In this document: positions 1 through 10,919 of the stretch, in pieces
How positions within the stretch are numbered: position 1 is the stretch's first letter
How the letters are laid out: each line of letters opens with the position of its first letter
Assembly (NCBI GenBank): GCA_021432605.1
Contig: MU271163.1
Coordinates: 124,001-188,000 of the forward strand
DNA: 64,000 nt
Reading direction: 5' to 3'
Origin: Coniochaeta sp. PMI_546
Lineage: Eukaryota > Ascomycota > Sordariomycetes > Coniochaetales > Coniochaetaceae
Translations under genes and position numbers: made by a program
Notes under the pieces: generated by a model
Told to the model about the DNA's origin: nothing
Database searches by the model: none
The model's input: only the letters and a program-made list of their open reading frames with translations

Positions 1-797
1 AAGGTACACAGTAACACTACCAGTTGTATTCTGAAATATGCTACGTGCTCTGCCAGCTGGCACCATTTGTCATTTATGAGCTTCATGGAGCCCCACTTTA
101 GCCTCAATTCAGAATCGAGGTTTCTCGTAGCCGAACATCCATCACTCCCGTCGACAAGACTGCCCTCGCCAGCAGTCATAGTGACTTCACCAGACCTAGG
201 AGCGCGAGCACGCGCTACGCCTTCTAGTGTTCGAAGTCGGCTTCTCTTCTACTTCTTGCCCTTGTCAAAGCCACGCAAGGGCTTCATAGTGTCTGAGGAA
301 AGTTATTGGTTTCTCATGCCTACTTCGTCTGTAACCTCGAGATCTCCCTCTATAATCATTCCTCCGTGGCTACACTGTGAGGTGCTGTCGCTCCCTAATG
401 GAAGGTAATTACCTTCGTATGACTATACGCCTCTCAGGCGATCCTGACCATGTTACACAGTCCAGGGGTTCATGAACGGTAGTTATGGTCCCTTTTCTTG
501 TGCTACTCTGTTTTCCAATAGGTCTCGTCAAGGCTCATCATCCGAGTACTGTTCAGCGGTCAAGAACATTTCGACCTTCGCGCAAAGTATTGTTTTTTTC
601 AACTAAGGTAATAATAGTGTACCTTGAGGAAGAGACAGACATCAAGAGCACTATGTCAAGCAACCATAGCATGCGAGCGCCCCCTTTTCCCCGCCCGGTA
701 CTGGGTATGTATGCGAACTCCGGGCACCGAAAAAAAAGGCAAACAAGACCTTGGGGGAGAATAGAGGAACTTATCCTCTCCCGTACCAGCCAAACCC
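1..797. other. Intergenic, left edge
   Basis: No recognisable gene. The right part is the 3' flank of the minus-strand GH16 gene. Open frames here are short and carry no family motif. Confidence 0.5.
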
Positions 798-2129
798 CTA
801 CAAGCATTGAGAATAATAATCGTTCTGGAACTTGCACGTCGTCCCCGCAGCGCACGACTTGCATCCGTTCCAATTCTTGCCGGCGCATTGGCCCCATTTG
901 GCAGACTGGCAGGCTCCGGTCTGTCCTCCGGTCTGTCCGCCCTGTCCGCCTTGCCCGCCCTGGCCGCCCTGGTTTCCTCCTGTTCCTTGGCCTAGGTTGG
1001 TGAAATTGTCAGTCACAAGTAATACATATCTGGACAAACGGGTTCAAGTCTTACCTATATTCGTGAGCAGCGCTGGGACCCCAATCTTGGACGTCTCGTC
1101 GATGGTGCAAACATTGATGCACTTCCCGGACTTGACAAACTGCGGGTCCGTGTTGTTGTAGACCATTTCTATCCACTGGATCTGCAAATAAGCCTGCGAG
1201 TTGATGCTCATATTGCCACTCCAGCTCCCGCCGTCGCTCCAGTTGTTGAACATGATCTGCGACGGGTCCCGCGGAGCCTGGAACGAGATGGCCGACACGA
1301 GCTGCCCGTTGACGTACCACGTGCTCGACCCCGGCGTCCAGTCGAGCCGGTAGTACGCCCAATCGCTCCATCTCCTGCCCGACGGCAGGGACGCGTTCCG
1401 GGTGGCCTGCGGGATGTCGCCTGTGCTGTTCCAGGACGGCTGGTTGGTATACTGCACAAAGTTTGGCGGGTCGACGGTCCGGATCTCGAGATCCGCCTCC
1501 TGCACCAGCGCTAGCGAGTTGTTTGGTCCCGGCCGGTATGTAAACATGGCCGTGACCGCACCTGGCGCTCCCTTTGTGCGCGCAAACATGCGCACCGAGA
1601 CGTATTGATACCCTTGGCTAATGGACTCGAACTCAGCAGCTGTCTGGAAATCCTTCAGTCTGGCGGTCCTCATAGTCAGGTGTGTTTGCGACGAGGCCTG
1701 GTTGTCCGCGTTGCGCTCGATGTAGATGTTGTTCGGCGAGTTGACCATCAGCACGCTGGCGTCGCTGCCCGTGATGTCCGAGTTGTTGAACTTGAATACT
1801 TGGCTGTTGTTCCAGTTCTGGATGCCCCATGTGCTGGTCCAGTTGCTGGATTCAAAGTAATTGCTTGGAGGCGGAGCGTTAGCGTTGCTGTCCGGATCCG
1901 GCTTGACACCTGGTACATTGACATATTGGTTGAGCTGGCGGAAGTCAAAGAACTGGTGATGTGCGAAGTAGTTGGCTGACGTGGCGTTGGTCTTGTAACA
2001 GTGACAATTCGAGTCCGTCGTTAAGGGATACGCAGCCGTCTCCGCCAGGGCAAACGGTAAGGAGAAGACGGCCACGGCTGCCACAGCCGCATACAGCAGG
2101 CGACGCCGTGTATCACTCTGGTACACCAT
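798..2129 (-). CDS. Secreted GH16-type glycoside hydrolase with C-terminal CBM1
   Basis: Two exons, complement(798..991, 1055..2129), 422 aa; the 63-bp intron has donor GTAAGA and acceptor CCTAG. The N-terminus has a hydrophobic signal segment (about residues 9-30, ending near FALAETAAY). The body is a concanavalin-like beta-sandwich of the GH16 family: EADLEIRT carries the E-x-D-x-E catalytic pattern (nucleophile and acid/base Glu), and there are many N-glycosylation sequons. Exon 2 encodes a Gly/Gln linker made of GGQ repeats, then a fungal cellulose-binding module starting [18 protein letters not shown] and ending NDYYSQCL. Families of this kind act outside the cell on beta-1,3/1,4-glucans or related wall polymers; the exact substrate cannot be read from the sequence. 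The frame runs through the splice site and stops after three codons, so intron retention would give a CBM-less enzyme. The family call is firm; activity is inferred. Confidence 0.88.
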
Positions 2130-3704
2130 GGCTATCGTCTCGTGCTTTTTTTCGTCTCTCGCGCCTTCTCAAGAACCGTCGAAGTGCTGCAACAGGAGAT
2201 CGCCTTCACATAAGCGATGTAAGTGTGGCTGAAGCATGAGAGTCGGTAAGGTTGGGGGCAGAAGGGGAAGGGGGGGAACAAATGGCGCGGCAGGGCTACA
2301 TATTCGATCGAGACCGAGTCGCCTTACTACGTAGTCTTAACATAATAAGCCAGTGGACCATCTAGGAGCCAGACGTGACAGGGGCGATACTTTCAAATAG
2401 AAAGCAATATGGCCCTCGTAACGTGATTTCAGGTTTCTTCAACTCTTCGCCCTGGATGCCGTGGCCAGACTCTGTGGAAATGAGGGCGAACCCAGGGTCG
2501 AGGCCACACGAACTGAGAGCCAATATGGGGTCCTATAACGACATCATTAACAGGACGGTCGTCATCGGGAAAATGAGCGAGATGATGAGCCGATACAACA
2601 CCGGCAGTCAGTCTGCGCTGGGCAGCCCAGTGCTGCATAGTAGCCAACCTGACTGCCTCTGATCTGCTGGATCGCATCAACTTGTCATAGTGAGCCAAGA
2701 CTTTACCCGCACAAGTTGCGTCCGCTGTGCTGATGAAGCCGGACCGGGGTACATGAGCGGGGGTCCAGAAGTTGTTTGAAACAAAGAGCAAGGTGACGGG
2801 AAGAATCTTCTGTCTTTAAAAAGGTTGGAGCTCCTTGGAAAACGGCTGCCACGGCTCAATGACAGAGCCATCCAATAGGGTGTCGCAATTTTCCCCCATG
2901 GCTATGCCTGGCAGCTCGCCACTGTCTATATTAATTTGCTCGTTAATACAATCTCGCAACCAGAAGGTTCATGCTTCGCGTCCATCACCGGCCACCGTCT
3001 GCCGAAGTCCAGACTTCGAGGTCAGGTTCTTAGGATTTCTGCAAGGTCCGGTGGATCGTCAGGGGAAACCTCCAAGATCAATCGTCAACCTGCCGGTCGA
3101 ACTCGCCTCTTCATGTTAACCTGTGCATGTGGATTGCGCCAGCAAATCGAAGCAGACTATACTGAATTTTCATTATAAACTTTAATCCGCATCTATCTGG
3201 TGCTCCTCAGGTGACACGGCTGTATAGTGCAAGAAGAAGCTTCGAGTCTGGGTGGAAATATATCTGTGCACCACTCCATGACTTTCCACCCTCCATCTCC
3301 CTCTGACGATGCCAGATTGAGTCCTAGCGATCTCCCCGGCATTCAGAGAAGAGCAAATCAAGGCACATTAGATGCAGCCTCCCTGTGCTGAGGTTGCATA
3401 CGACCACCTAACCAAGAGAGGGCGCATGCAAGCGAGGAGTACCCCGGAATTGCAGGGCCGTATTTGAGCCTCCACTGACCGGATAGGGCGCAAACTAACC
3501 TTGCTATCCTCACGTGGGTTCAGACGACATCGTGAGTCTGCGAGTGCGGTCGGTGAGAGGTGGTGCCAATATCCAGAAAGAAGTGATGGATGGTCAAGGT
3601 GTAGCTAGGACTTTCCAAAACGAGTCTCTCGAATTTGACATGTCTTGATTTTCTCGTCTTCGCCGTCCACAGCTCGTCCATTGAAGTGCCGGCCAAATAG
3701 CCGG
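2130..3704. other. Intergenic between GH16 and F-box genes
   Basis: Upstream region of the GH16 gene and 3' flank of the F-box gene. It holds a G-rich stretch at 2254-2276 (separate entry). A minus frame at 2429-2791 is open for 120 codons but shows no motif, so I do not call it a gene. Confidence 0.4.
2254..2276 (+). promoter_or_regulatory. G-tract cluster upstream of GH16 gene
   Basis: Runs of 5, 4 and 7 G separated by 5 and 2 bases fit the G3+N1-7 pattern for a possible G-quadruplex. It lies about 125-147 bp upstream of the GH16 start codon, on the strand opposite to the coding sense. A role is inference only. Confidence 0.25.
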
Positions 3705-5621
3705 TCAAAACAAGTACTCATCCCACCGGTCTTCATGGTAAGCGAAATACAGCTCATCAGGATCGTGGCCATGATTGTTTCCAAGGAGTTGGAGGAATGC
3801 TTCAAACGATGGGGGGCGTTGCGCGTCCCTCTCAAAGTCATCCCCGTCGTCCTCCCCAGCGCCGGAGAAGTAGTAATCCGAGTCTTCCTCTTCTTCCTCT
3901 TCGTCGGCCACCTCCGCTTCAGCGTCCGCTTCTTGCTGCTCTTGTTCTTCGTCGTCTTCTACATCACCCTCTGCCACCAGCTCATCTTCATCCCGATAAC
4001 GGGGTAGCAGTTCATAGGTGCGAAATTTGACACCTACTTTGGTACAACGAGCCATGACATCATTTATGTTCCTGCGGAACTTGGTTCGGTATCTGCTCGT
4101 TTCTGGCCACGTGTGCAATGCCAAGCTGATGTTGGTAAGTTTCGGGCTTTTGGCTGCACATAGTAGCTTGACGCCGTGTAGCATCATGTCGAGGTTCGCA
4201 AGGTAGACCGGCTTGAAGTCTTTCTCCGTTCCGAACTCACATACGATGTCGAAAGTGCGCAAAGATGCCGGTAAGAGGTGCCTCAGTCTCTCGCCATCAT
4301 CATACTCCAATATTCCCAGCGTGCCAAAGAGACCGCGGTAATCGGTGCAGAGATGGCGTAGTTGGTAAAGCTCGGGAAAGCAGTTCAACCGGTGGTTCTC
4401 CTTCTTCCGAGGGCGCTCATCTCCGCGAGTCAGGTAATGGCCTTCGGTGAGGGTCACCAGTTCCAAAGATTCTAATGTCTGGGCGAGCCCAAGGAGCGCA
4501 TCGTTCAGGGTCATGCCATCAGGTAGACGCTCGCGGTCAGTGTCGTCGTCGGCAGCTTCCTCGAAATGAACTAGGAGCGTCTGAAGGTTGACACATGTGC
4601 GGCACAGCGCCACGAGTTCCGGTTCGTGTATTCGGCTCCCATATAATTTCAGCGTCTGAATTCCTGGCAATTTGGGATAACTAGGTTCATGAAGAGAGAG
4701 CCAGGCGGAAGGGTTATCGCAGCAGACCTCTAAGCTCCTGAGATCGTGCAGTTCGGGAAGCAAGCCGACGAGATGACTCAGGAACATTTGCGTATATGTA
4801 TGGTCGCGGCCCAGCTCTACGCGATTGCAGTACAAACGCAAGGAGGTCAAGTGGTGTAGAGCATCCAGGGCAGGGAAGAGATGCGCCTCGGGAGAAAAAG
4901 TGGGAGTTTTGGACCTTGGCCGAGCCGATTGATCCAACAGAAGTACCTCTAGAGATTCATTCAAGGTAGGCCCGGACTCATCGGGATATGCGAGGAGCAA
5001 GTCGGCCAGGTTGTCGGCGTAACCGACAATGAAGTTGAAGAGATGCACCGCAATGCCAGACTCCGTGTTCGCAGATGGCGGTGGTATCCGGAGTGCAGTG
5101 GTTGGGATAGGATGGTGGATGAATAGGTCCGAAGGAAGGCGAAAACCTCTGCCTATTTGCAACGACCATTCGTGCTTCGCCTCGTCCATGACCCGCGTGT
5201 CGAGGAGATTAACCAAGCAGGAAAGGTTGTGAATCCATTTCTTCACCTCGGGCCGCTCGACCAGAAGGCGGAACAGGCGAACAACTGAAGTCCCGCTGTG
5301 GATGACGATGGTGTGATATTGAAAAGGCCCGGCAACAGCCTTCAGGTGGTGGCATGTCTGGGTAAGGGATTGCAAGTCTTGGTGACATGTCTTCCACTCG
5401 GCCCACTGGGTGCTGGCCTCCTTCAACTCCCAAGATCCTGCAGGGCGGAGGGCGAAGCGGGTGGTTGAAGGTGGATCGGGTATAAGGTAAGCTGCAATGG
5501 CCTGAAGCAGCTCATTGGGGAGATGTAGCAGACCCGATAATGGTTGGCTGACCTGGCTGGTGCGGGAGGTGGCAGGGCTGCCCCGACCTAGGCTGGGGTC
5601 GTCAGCAGCCGGAGAAGTCAT
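3705..5621 (-). CDS. F-box / leucine-rich-repeat protein
   Basis: Single exon, 638 aa, start ATG at 5621. An F-box-like segment lies near residues 30-45 (LLHLPNELLQAIAAYL) and a second helix with conserved W and C follows (WKTCHQDLQSLTQTCHHLK). The middle has irregular leucine-rich repeats (LEVLLLDQS, LTSLRLYCNRV, LRSLEVCCD, IQTLKLYGSRI, LQTLLVHFEE). The C-terminus has a long Glu/Asp-rich tract of about 60 residues before the closing DRWDEYLF. Such proteins are usually substrate-recruiting subunits of SCF ubiquitin ligases, or act in SCF-free roles; the target is unknown. No intron is needed. The upstream region is pyrimidine/purine-biased, as expected for an untranslated leader. Confidence 0.75.
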   Translation of the reverse strand: MTSPAADDPSLGRGSPATSRTSQVSQPLSGLLHLPNELLQAIAAYLIPDPPSTTRFALRPAGSWELKEASTQWAEWKTCHQDLQSLTQTCHHLKAVAGPFQYHTIVIHSGTSVVRLFRLLVERPEVKKWIHNLSCLVNLLDTRVMDEAKHEWSLQIGRGFRLPSDLFIHHPIPTTALRIPPPSANTESGIAVHLFNFIVGYADNLADLLLAYPDESGPTLNESLEVLLLDQSARPRSKTPTFSPEAHLFPALDALHHLTSLRLYCNRVELGRDHTYTQMFLSHLVGLLPELHDLRSLEVCCDNPSAWLSLHEPSYPKLPGIQTLKLYGSRIHEPELVALCRTCVNLQTLLVHFEEAADDDTDRERLPDGMTLNDALLGLAQTLESLELVTLTEGHYLTRGDERPRKKENHRLNCFPELYQLRHLCTDYRGLFGTLGILEYDDGERLRHLLPASLRTFDIVCEFGTEKDFKPVYLANLDMMLHGVKLLCAAKSPKLTNISLALHTWPETSRYRTKFRRNINDVMARCTKVGVKFRTYELLPRYRDEDELVAEGDVEDDEEQEQQEADAEAEVADEEEEEEDSDYYFSGAGEDDGDDFERDAQRPPSFEAFLQLLGNNHGHDPDELYFAYHEDRWDEYLF

Positions 5622-7180
5622 CGCCTAGGAGGAATGGCGGAGTTTGGGGGTCCAGGACAACTCTTGCTCTGATTTCTCCTCCGCGACGCAGGGAATACGG
5701 GGTGCTTTTTGCGTCCGGTAGCGACATGTAGGGATGCACGTGTACGACCCCCATCCACCGTGAGAAGAGCGAGCAGCGTACGGGCAACCTCGACCCTTGA
5801 CCGAGAAGCACCTGATAATGCAAGATGGTGGCGGTGGTCCGAGCGGCGTTTTGGATGGTGAGAGAGGTGAAAAAAGAATGATTGCTTGCGCTGACGCAGA
5901 GGAAAAAAGAAGCTCGCGGGGTAGGTTGGGCAGAATAGCAGGTTTCCTTTTTCTTCTTCTTTTTCTTTTGCAGTGATAGAGCAGCGTTGTTTGGTCTGAC
6001 GATATTATAATCTGCTCTGGACCCCAATTAACTTTTTTTTTTCACGTCAATTAAATATCTCTCGTTCCTCATCCACGCGTACCACAGGACAAGGTAGGTA
6101 TGCTGCCTTACGGCGGCCGGTGACTCAATGCGGGGAACTGAAGAATGAAACACAACCAATCGGGCAAAATCGACGTCCGCTTACCAAAATATAAGCTTTT
6201 GAAGCTTCAAAATACAACGACGTGCTGAAGTGGAAGCTCATGCTCAAGCTGGAGCCGACGTCGGAGAAGGTGGTCAATGCGGCCTCGGATTCTTCTTTTG
6301 TTCAGCTGAGGTCATTCCTGAGGCTTACATATCAGTTTTGTGACCCAGGTCGGAAGCAAGGCGTGGGGATCGAGAGACTAAAGTACTAGCCTCTGGGCCT
6401 CAGCCTCGGCAGGGGAATGCTTGGGGTGAAGTATATTTAAGTGCCATGAATTCTGTGTGATCACTTGGGAACCGCCAAATCGCTGCAGAATCGTATCCTG
6501 CCTGGTACGCTCACTACCTTACACGTACAGCGGCAGGTTGCTTCAAATCTGGGGTTCGGCCAAATTGCAGATGATATCCAGCAAAACGGCCAAACGAGGA
6601 AGGTTATAAGGAACCTGGAAGTTCTCGACCTTTGGGAGGTTGGATGAGATGAGACATGGCAACTGGGATCGCACTGGACCCAATAACAACTTCGGCAGCA
6701 TATCGAATCGGGAAGTTGCGAGTCCTGTTACAAGTCTTGGGAGCCACTGGGGGGCCATGCCAGCCTGGGCGGGCCACAGTCCACACACGTGTACAGTGGA
6801 GATCCACCAACAGGCTGCAAACCAAAATAACATCTCGACCCATATTTTACGCCAGAGGCAGAAGGCACCATCAAGGTGCTCCGACTTCAAGGTCACCCGC
6901 TCGTTTGCATCCCATTGTCGTCCTAGAGTTGCACTGCCCGAACGAAGTCTCCGGGACGAGACGACTTTGACGAGTGGTCTGAGAGAGACGAAACATCATG
7001 ATTTGGGCCCGAAAGGCTTGGGATGGCCTCAATCTACTTTCAAGAATCAAACCATCGCCCTCTGTCAACTTTACTAAGTTAGGGAGCGTCTTAGACGGTA
7101 TGCAGTAAGCCGCATGCAACTCTGCTCATTGGGCAAGAACCGGAAATACTGGCATGCCAAACATGGAAGAAATACCCGCC
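5622..7180. other. Intergenic, about 1.56 kb
   Basis: Contains the F-box gene promoter/leader (purine-rich on the + strand around 5880-6040, with TTAATTAAATAT near 6050) and the 3' flank of the O-methyltransferase. Overlapping open frames at 6543-7119 on both strands show no domain and look like chance frames. Confidence 0.4.
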
Positions 7181-8619
7181 TCACTCACCAGTCCACTCGA
7201 CCTCAATGAACGACATCCGGCTGCCTTCCGGAAGCCATATCCTATGAAACCTGTACCTGGCATCCGCCTCCTTGAACAGTGCCGCCCAATCGTCAGCCTC
7301 CCTCTCCCTGGCATTGACCGTAACCTGCATGAATAGATCCAAAGTCCGCATTGTGCGCTCCTCGATGTATCCAGCAGTGCCCGGCTCCGGAAGCGCGCCG
7401 TCATTGATGACTATGCGCGCCCCCTTCTTGAGAGCCGGGATCAGCGCCCGGAGTATCCGAATGCAGTACTTGTCCGCGAAGCCGTGGAAAATCATGCGGA
7501 AGAAGTACACGTCAGCAACTTCGGTTTGAGGGGTGAAAAAGTCGTGCGTCGTCAGTTTGACGCGGTCTGCAAGTGCATCTGGAACCTTGGCGATGGTTTC
7601 GGGGGTGCGCATGCCGGCCTGGTCCTGGACGATGAACGAGAGTTTGGGAAAGGCCTCCGCAATGGCGAACGAGACATAGCCTTGATTGCCGCCCATCTGC
7701 AGATATAGTTGAGTAACACGGTAAAAAAACGTTACATACTGATAGAGGACAAGATGCCTAGAACTTACGTCTACAATATTCGCCTTCCCGAGATCCCCCC
7801 ACGAGTACCCTTTAACGACGTGCTCCAGCCCATATCCAGCTGCACCGCCGTGTGCCTTCATCGCGAGGTTGTATCTTTTAGAGAAGGCCTCGTCCTGTTG
7901 AATAAAGTCGAACCATGGTAAAGTCTGCCCATAGGCAAGATTGACTCCGGTCTCGGTCGGCTCCTCACTAGCCGGCCATTTCTTCATAGCATTGACGACG
8001 TTCGCAATCGGCAGCCAGAGATCGTTGCACATGAATCCTGCCCAGTTCTTCAATGGCTCGTCGTCAAGAAGCAAGAGCGAGGCTCGCGTATGCGCCACCT
8101 GGCCTTTCGTCGGCTCGCAGAAGATGCGGTTAGTCATTGCGTGCCGGAGAAGACGGCGCAGATTCAGCACGCCAATGGGGAGGTTGTCGTTGGCGGCTTC
8201 GACTTTTGCAGTGAGGTCCTCGTAGGATATGGTACCGATTCGAGGAACATATTCAGCAACCTTGAACTCCCACACGGCTTGGAGGGATAGGCTATTCACA
8301 CTCTAGTATCAAAGTGAGCATCGTGCCATGGAGCAAGACGAGTTGCAGGTGCAACGGAATGCAGACATACATCCCAAGCCAGATACCGCAGTCCTTCCTT
8401 TGGCCCAAGAGAGATGTCATACAACTCCTTGGTAGCGGCAACCAGGTCGAGGCGGGCCTTGAAAGGGACGTCATCTTCCGGTGAGATAGGGAACTCGGCC
8501 AACCCATCGGCATCCAGCGAGGCGGCCTCGAGCCCTTTCGATGAGAGATAATCTGTGACGATCTTCGTCTTTTCCGCTATCTCTTCGGCCAATCTTGTCA
8601 TTCGCTGGATGGAGGCCAT
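7181..8619 (-). CDS. SAM-dependent O-methyltransferase (fungal plant-OMT-like type)
   Basis: Three exons, complement(7181..7696, 7769..8302, 8371..8619), 432 aa. Introns are 68 and 72 bp. The second is stop-free and in frame, but removing it restores the SAM-binding motif ANIVDMGGNQGYVS. The N-terminal half is a winged-helix dimerisation region (SLQAVWEFKVAEYVP ... LLRHAMTNRIF). The C-terminal half has the Rossmann fold with FRMIFHGFADKYCIRIL, whose His sits where the catalytic base of this family lies, and ends MSFIEVEWTGE. The family methylates hydroxyl groups of aromatic or polyketide metabolites. It is followed on the same strand by a LaeA-like methyltransferase and a GMC oxidoreductase, which fits a tailoring role in a metabolite locus. 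The substrate is unknown. Confidence 0.88.
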
Positions 8620-9224
8620 TTTACCAGACTTGCAGCAGTTGCTGGCTCCGAACAGGGCGAAGGAGATGTTTGAACGACATGACAGGGTCCGACGTTGTCG
8701 GTTTTAGCTCTCCCCTTGTTCCACACCATGCCATGCACATGCAGCGCGAAGCGACAGCGACCAAAGACTCACCTAGTCGCTATCTTACCCTGCTCTCAAG
8801 TCGACATTCGCATGGGTCGCAGGCTGGCCACGGACGCCCAGCTCCCCACTCGGGGAGGATATGGTGGTGTAGGAACGCCCCTCATCCAAGCCAAAAGCGT
8901 GCTAGTGCGGAGCACATCACGAAGGAAAACAAGGGTTCTGCGGCTTTTGCTGGCTTTTGCTGCTGAGTGCATCTGCAAGGCCGCATATCAGCTGCACATG
9001 CCCCAAGCCCATCAGATTGAGTCGGAGAGGGGAGTAGCGGACACCACGCAGAGAGACCGAGGCCTCAGCTGTAGCTCCTGTCCAAGAAGCGTTTATTGCT
9101 ACTGCCGACGCTCAGCATGCTTTGCAAGATCTTAAGTACCGACAAGCGAGTTGAAGAGAGTACACGCTCTTTTGTCATTGCTGGTTGATGTGAAGTCCAA
9201 ACGAGAAAAATAAACGGGCATGTG
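8620..9224. other. Intergenic between two methyltransferase genes
   Basis: 605 bp holding the promoter of the O-methyltransferase and the 3' flank of the LaeA-like gene. No gene seen. Confidence 0.45.
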
Positions 9225-10506
9225 TCATGTCGGCTTTTGGCCGATTGTAACGTGAAACGGGAGGTACGAGTGCACGCTCGAGTTCATCAGCGCCTTCCTG
9301 ATACCAACCAGATACACTTCGACTTCCTCAGGCGTCCATTTCAGGCCGCGCGTGAAAGGCCCCATGCTTATGCCTTGAAGACCGTCATAAATCATGGACC
9401 GGTTGTAGAGCCCGACGGTCTTCATCTTGGGGTTGCGTGGCCAGACCCCAAGGGGAACCTTGAAGATCTTTTCCTCCACGTTGACGAAGCCTGCCTCCCG
9501 CACGTTGTCCGGATTCTTCTCCATGGCTAGGAGGTCGACTCCAAACTGAGCTAGTCCCTCCTTCACGTTATTCAGGAAGCCGGCACATGGATCATCTGGT
9601 TTGAGCGTGTCGTCATCGCACCCGAGCACGAAACGCAACTCTTGCAACTCGATCCAGCCACCTGGTTTGAGTGCTCTGCGAGTTACGAGAGGTCAGCCAC
9701 TCGTGATATCGCCCAAGTGTTCGCAATACTAGTAGGAGTGTATGCTCACGTATATGCCTGCGAGATAAGCGTTGGCCAATCGCGGATCGACGAAGTCATA
9801 TGCCTTATGTGTATGTAGTCGAGGGATCCCGGCTTGTAGACCCAAGTCGTCTCGGCGTCGTCAACAAGGAACTTGACGTTTGGTGGAACCCACGCAGGTT
9901 GGATAGGGCTCAGGTCGATACCGATGACTTCGGACTCGGGGTACTCATCGCCCACTGCAAGCAGACAACAGCAAGCTTTTGTCAGTTACGTGCAAAAATG
10001 CTCTGCATGGCGCACGGAAACATACTATCGATGGCCCATATGCCCGTGCCTGTACCGATATCAAGGATCGTCTGCGGGTTTTGCAGCGGTGCGTAGTGTA
10101 GTCGCCCATTACATAGATTGACAATCATGGCATGTTTCATGTCCTCGCGCTCCTGCTCGGGTTCATCGTTGGGAAAGTGATACCTTCCTTCTCGAAACTT
10201 GTGGTAGCGCCGGTTGTTCTCGAAAGTGTAGTCGCGCACGCTGCTGGAGATGGATGTCGAGGCCCGCGACGCCGTGTCGGATGCGTACGCCTCATCGTCG
10301 TCTTCTGCGGGTCCAGGGAGGGCAGGATCCGCTTCGATCGTCGTCTCGGCCTCGTGGGCTGCCGCTCGGTCCTGGGCGTCGTTGCGCGCGTCGGTGGGTG
10401 ATGTCTTGGGCGGAGTCTTATCCGGCTTGGGCGATCTCTGGCTCGAAGGGCTACCGGCAGTTGTCTCCTTGGCCGGGGGTGTGGAGACGGGTACGGCGTC
10501 GGCCAT
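9225..10506 (-). CDS. LaeA-like (TAM-domain) methyltransferase
   Basis: Three exons, complement(9225..9675, 9750..9954, 10026..10506), 378 aa; introns 74 and 71 bp, both canonical. The first ~90 residues are low-complexity (Pro/Ser/Thr, then acidic). Next comes the family signature RDYTFENNRRYHKFREGRYHFPNDE. The SAM motif LDIGTGTGIWAID lies near residues 148-160, followed by VIGIDLSPIQPAWVPPNVKF (motif II), HIRHMTSSIRDW and LKPGGWIELQEL. The C-terminus ends SYLPFHVTIGQKPT. Relatives include the regulator LaeA and many metabolite-cluster methyltransferases; the sequence alone does not tell which role applies. It sits between an O-methyltransferase and a GMC oxidoreductase on the same strand. 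Confidence 0.87.
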
Positions 10507-10919
10507 TATCGTGGCTGATCGTCAGTGTTACCACGTGTCAGAACAACATAAACATTGCTGAGAATGGTTCAAAAGTAGTAGAAGCAATGGAGAAATACCA
10601 CTGCTGAGAGCCTTGCTCTTATCGCATTCGGAGTCTATCCCATGCCAGGGTCTCATCCTCATCACCGTCCAAGGATCAGACAACAGTGGGCCCCGATTTC
10701 TCCATTCCCCAATCACATCGCAAGGTCATGCATAGACAAGCACGGAATGTCAACGCGGACGAGACGACATGTCAGTTTCGTCGCTGAAGCACTAGAACGA
10801 CAGAACAATAGTGGACAGCGACCAAATGGTTGTCTTGAGTGCTCTGTTCTAGTGTGATCTGTACGCATCGGAATCCAATTGTACCGACATGTCGACAGTA
10901 CGCACGCAATATGATGACT
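10507..10919. other. Intergenic between LaeA-like and GMC genes
   Basis: 413 bp: promoter side of the LaeA-like gene and 3' end of the GMC gene. Nothing else recognised. Confidence 0.45.

Noticed and set aside
2429-2791. 120-codon minus frame between GH16 and F-box genes
   Set aside because: No domain, no splice partners, and an equally open plus frame overlaps it.
6543-7119. Overlapping frames on both strands upstream of the O-methyltransferase
   Set aside because: Mutually overlapping, no motifs, consistent with chance in GC-balanced DNA.
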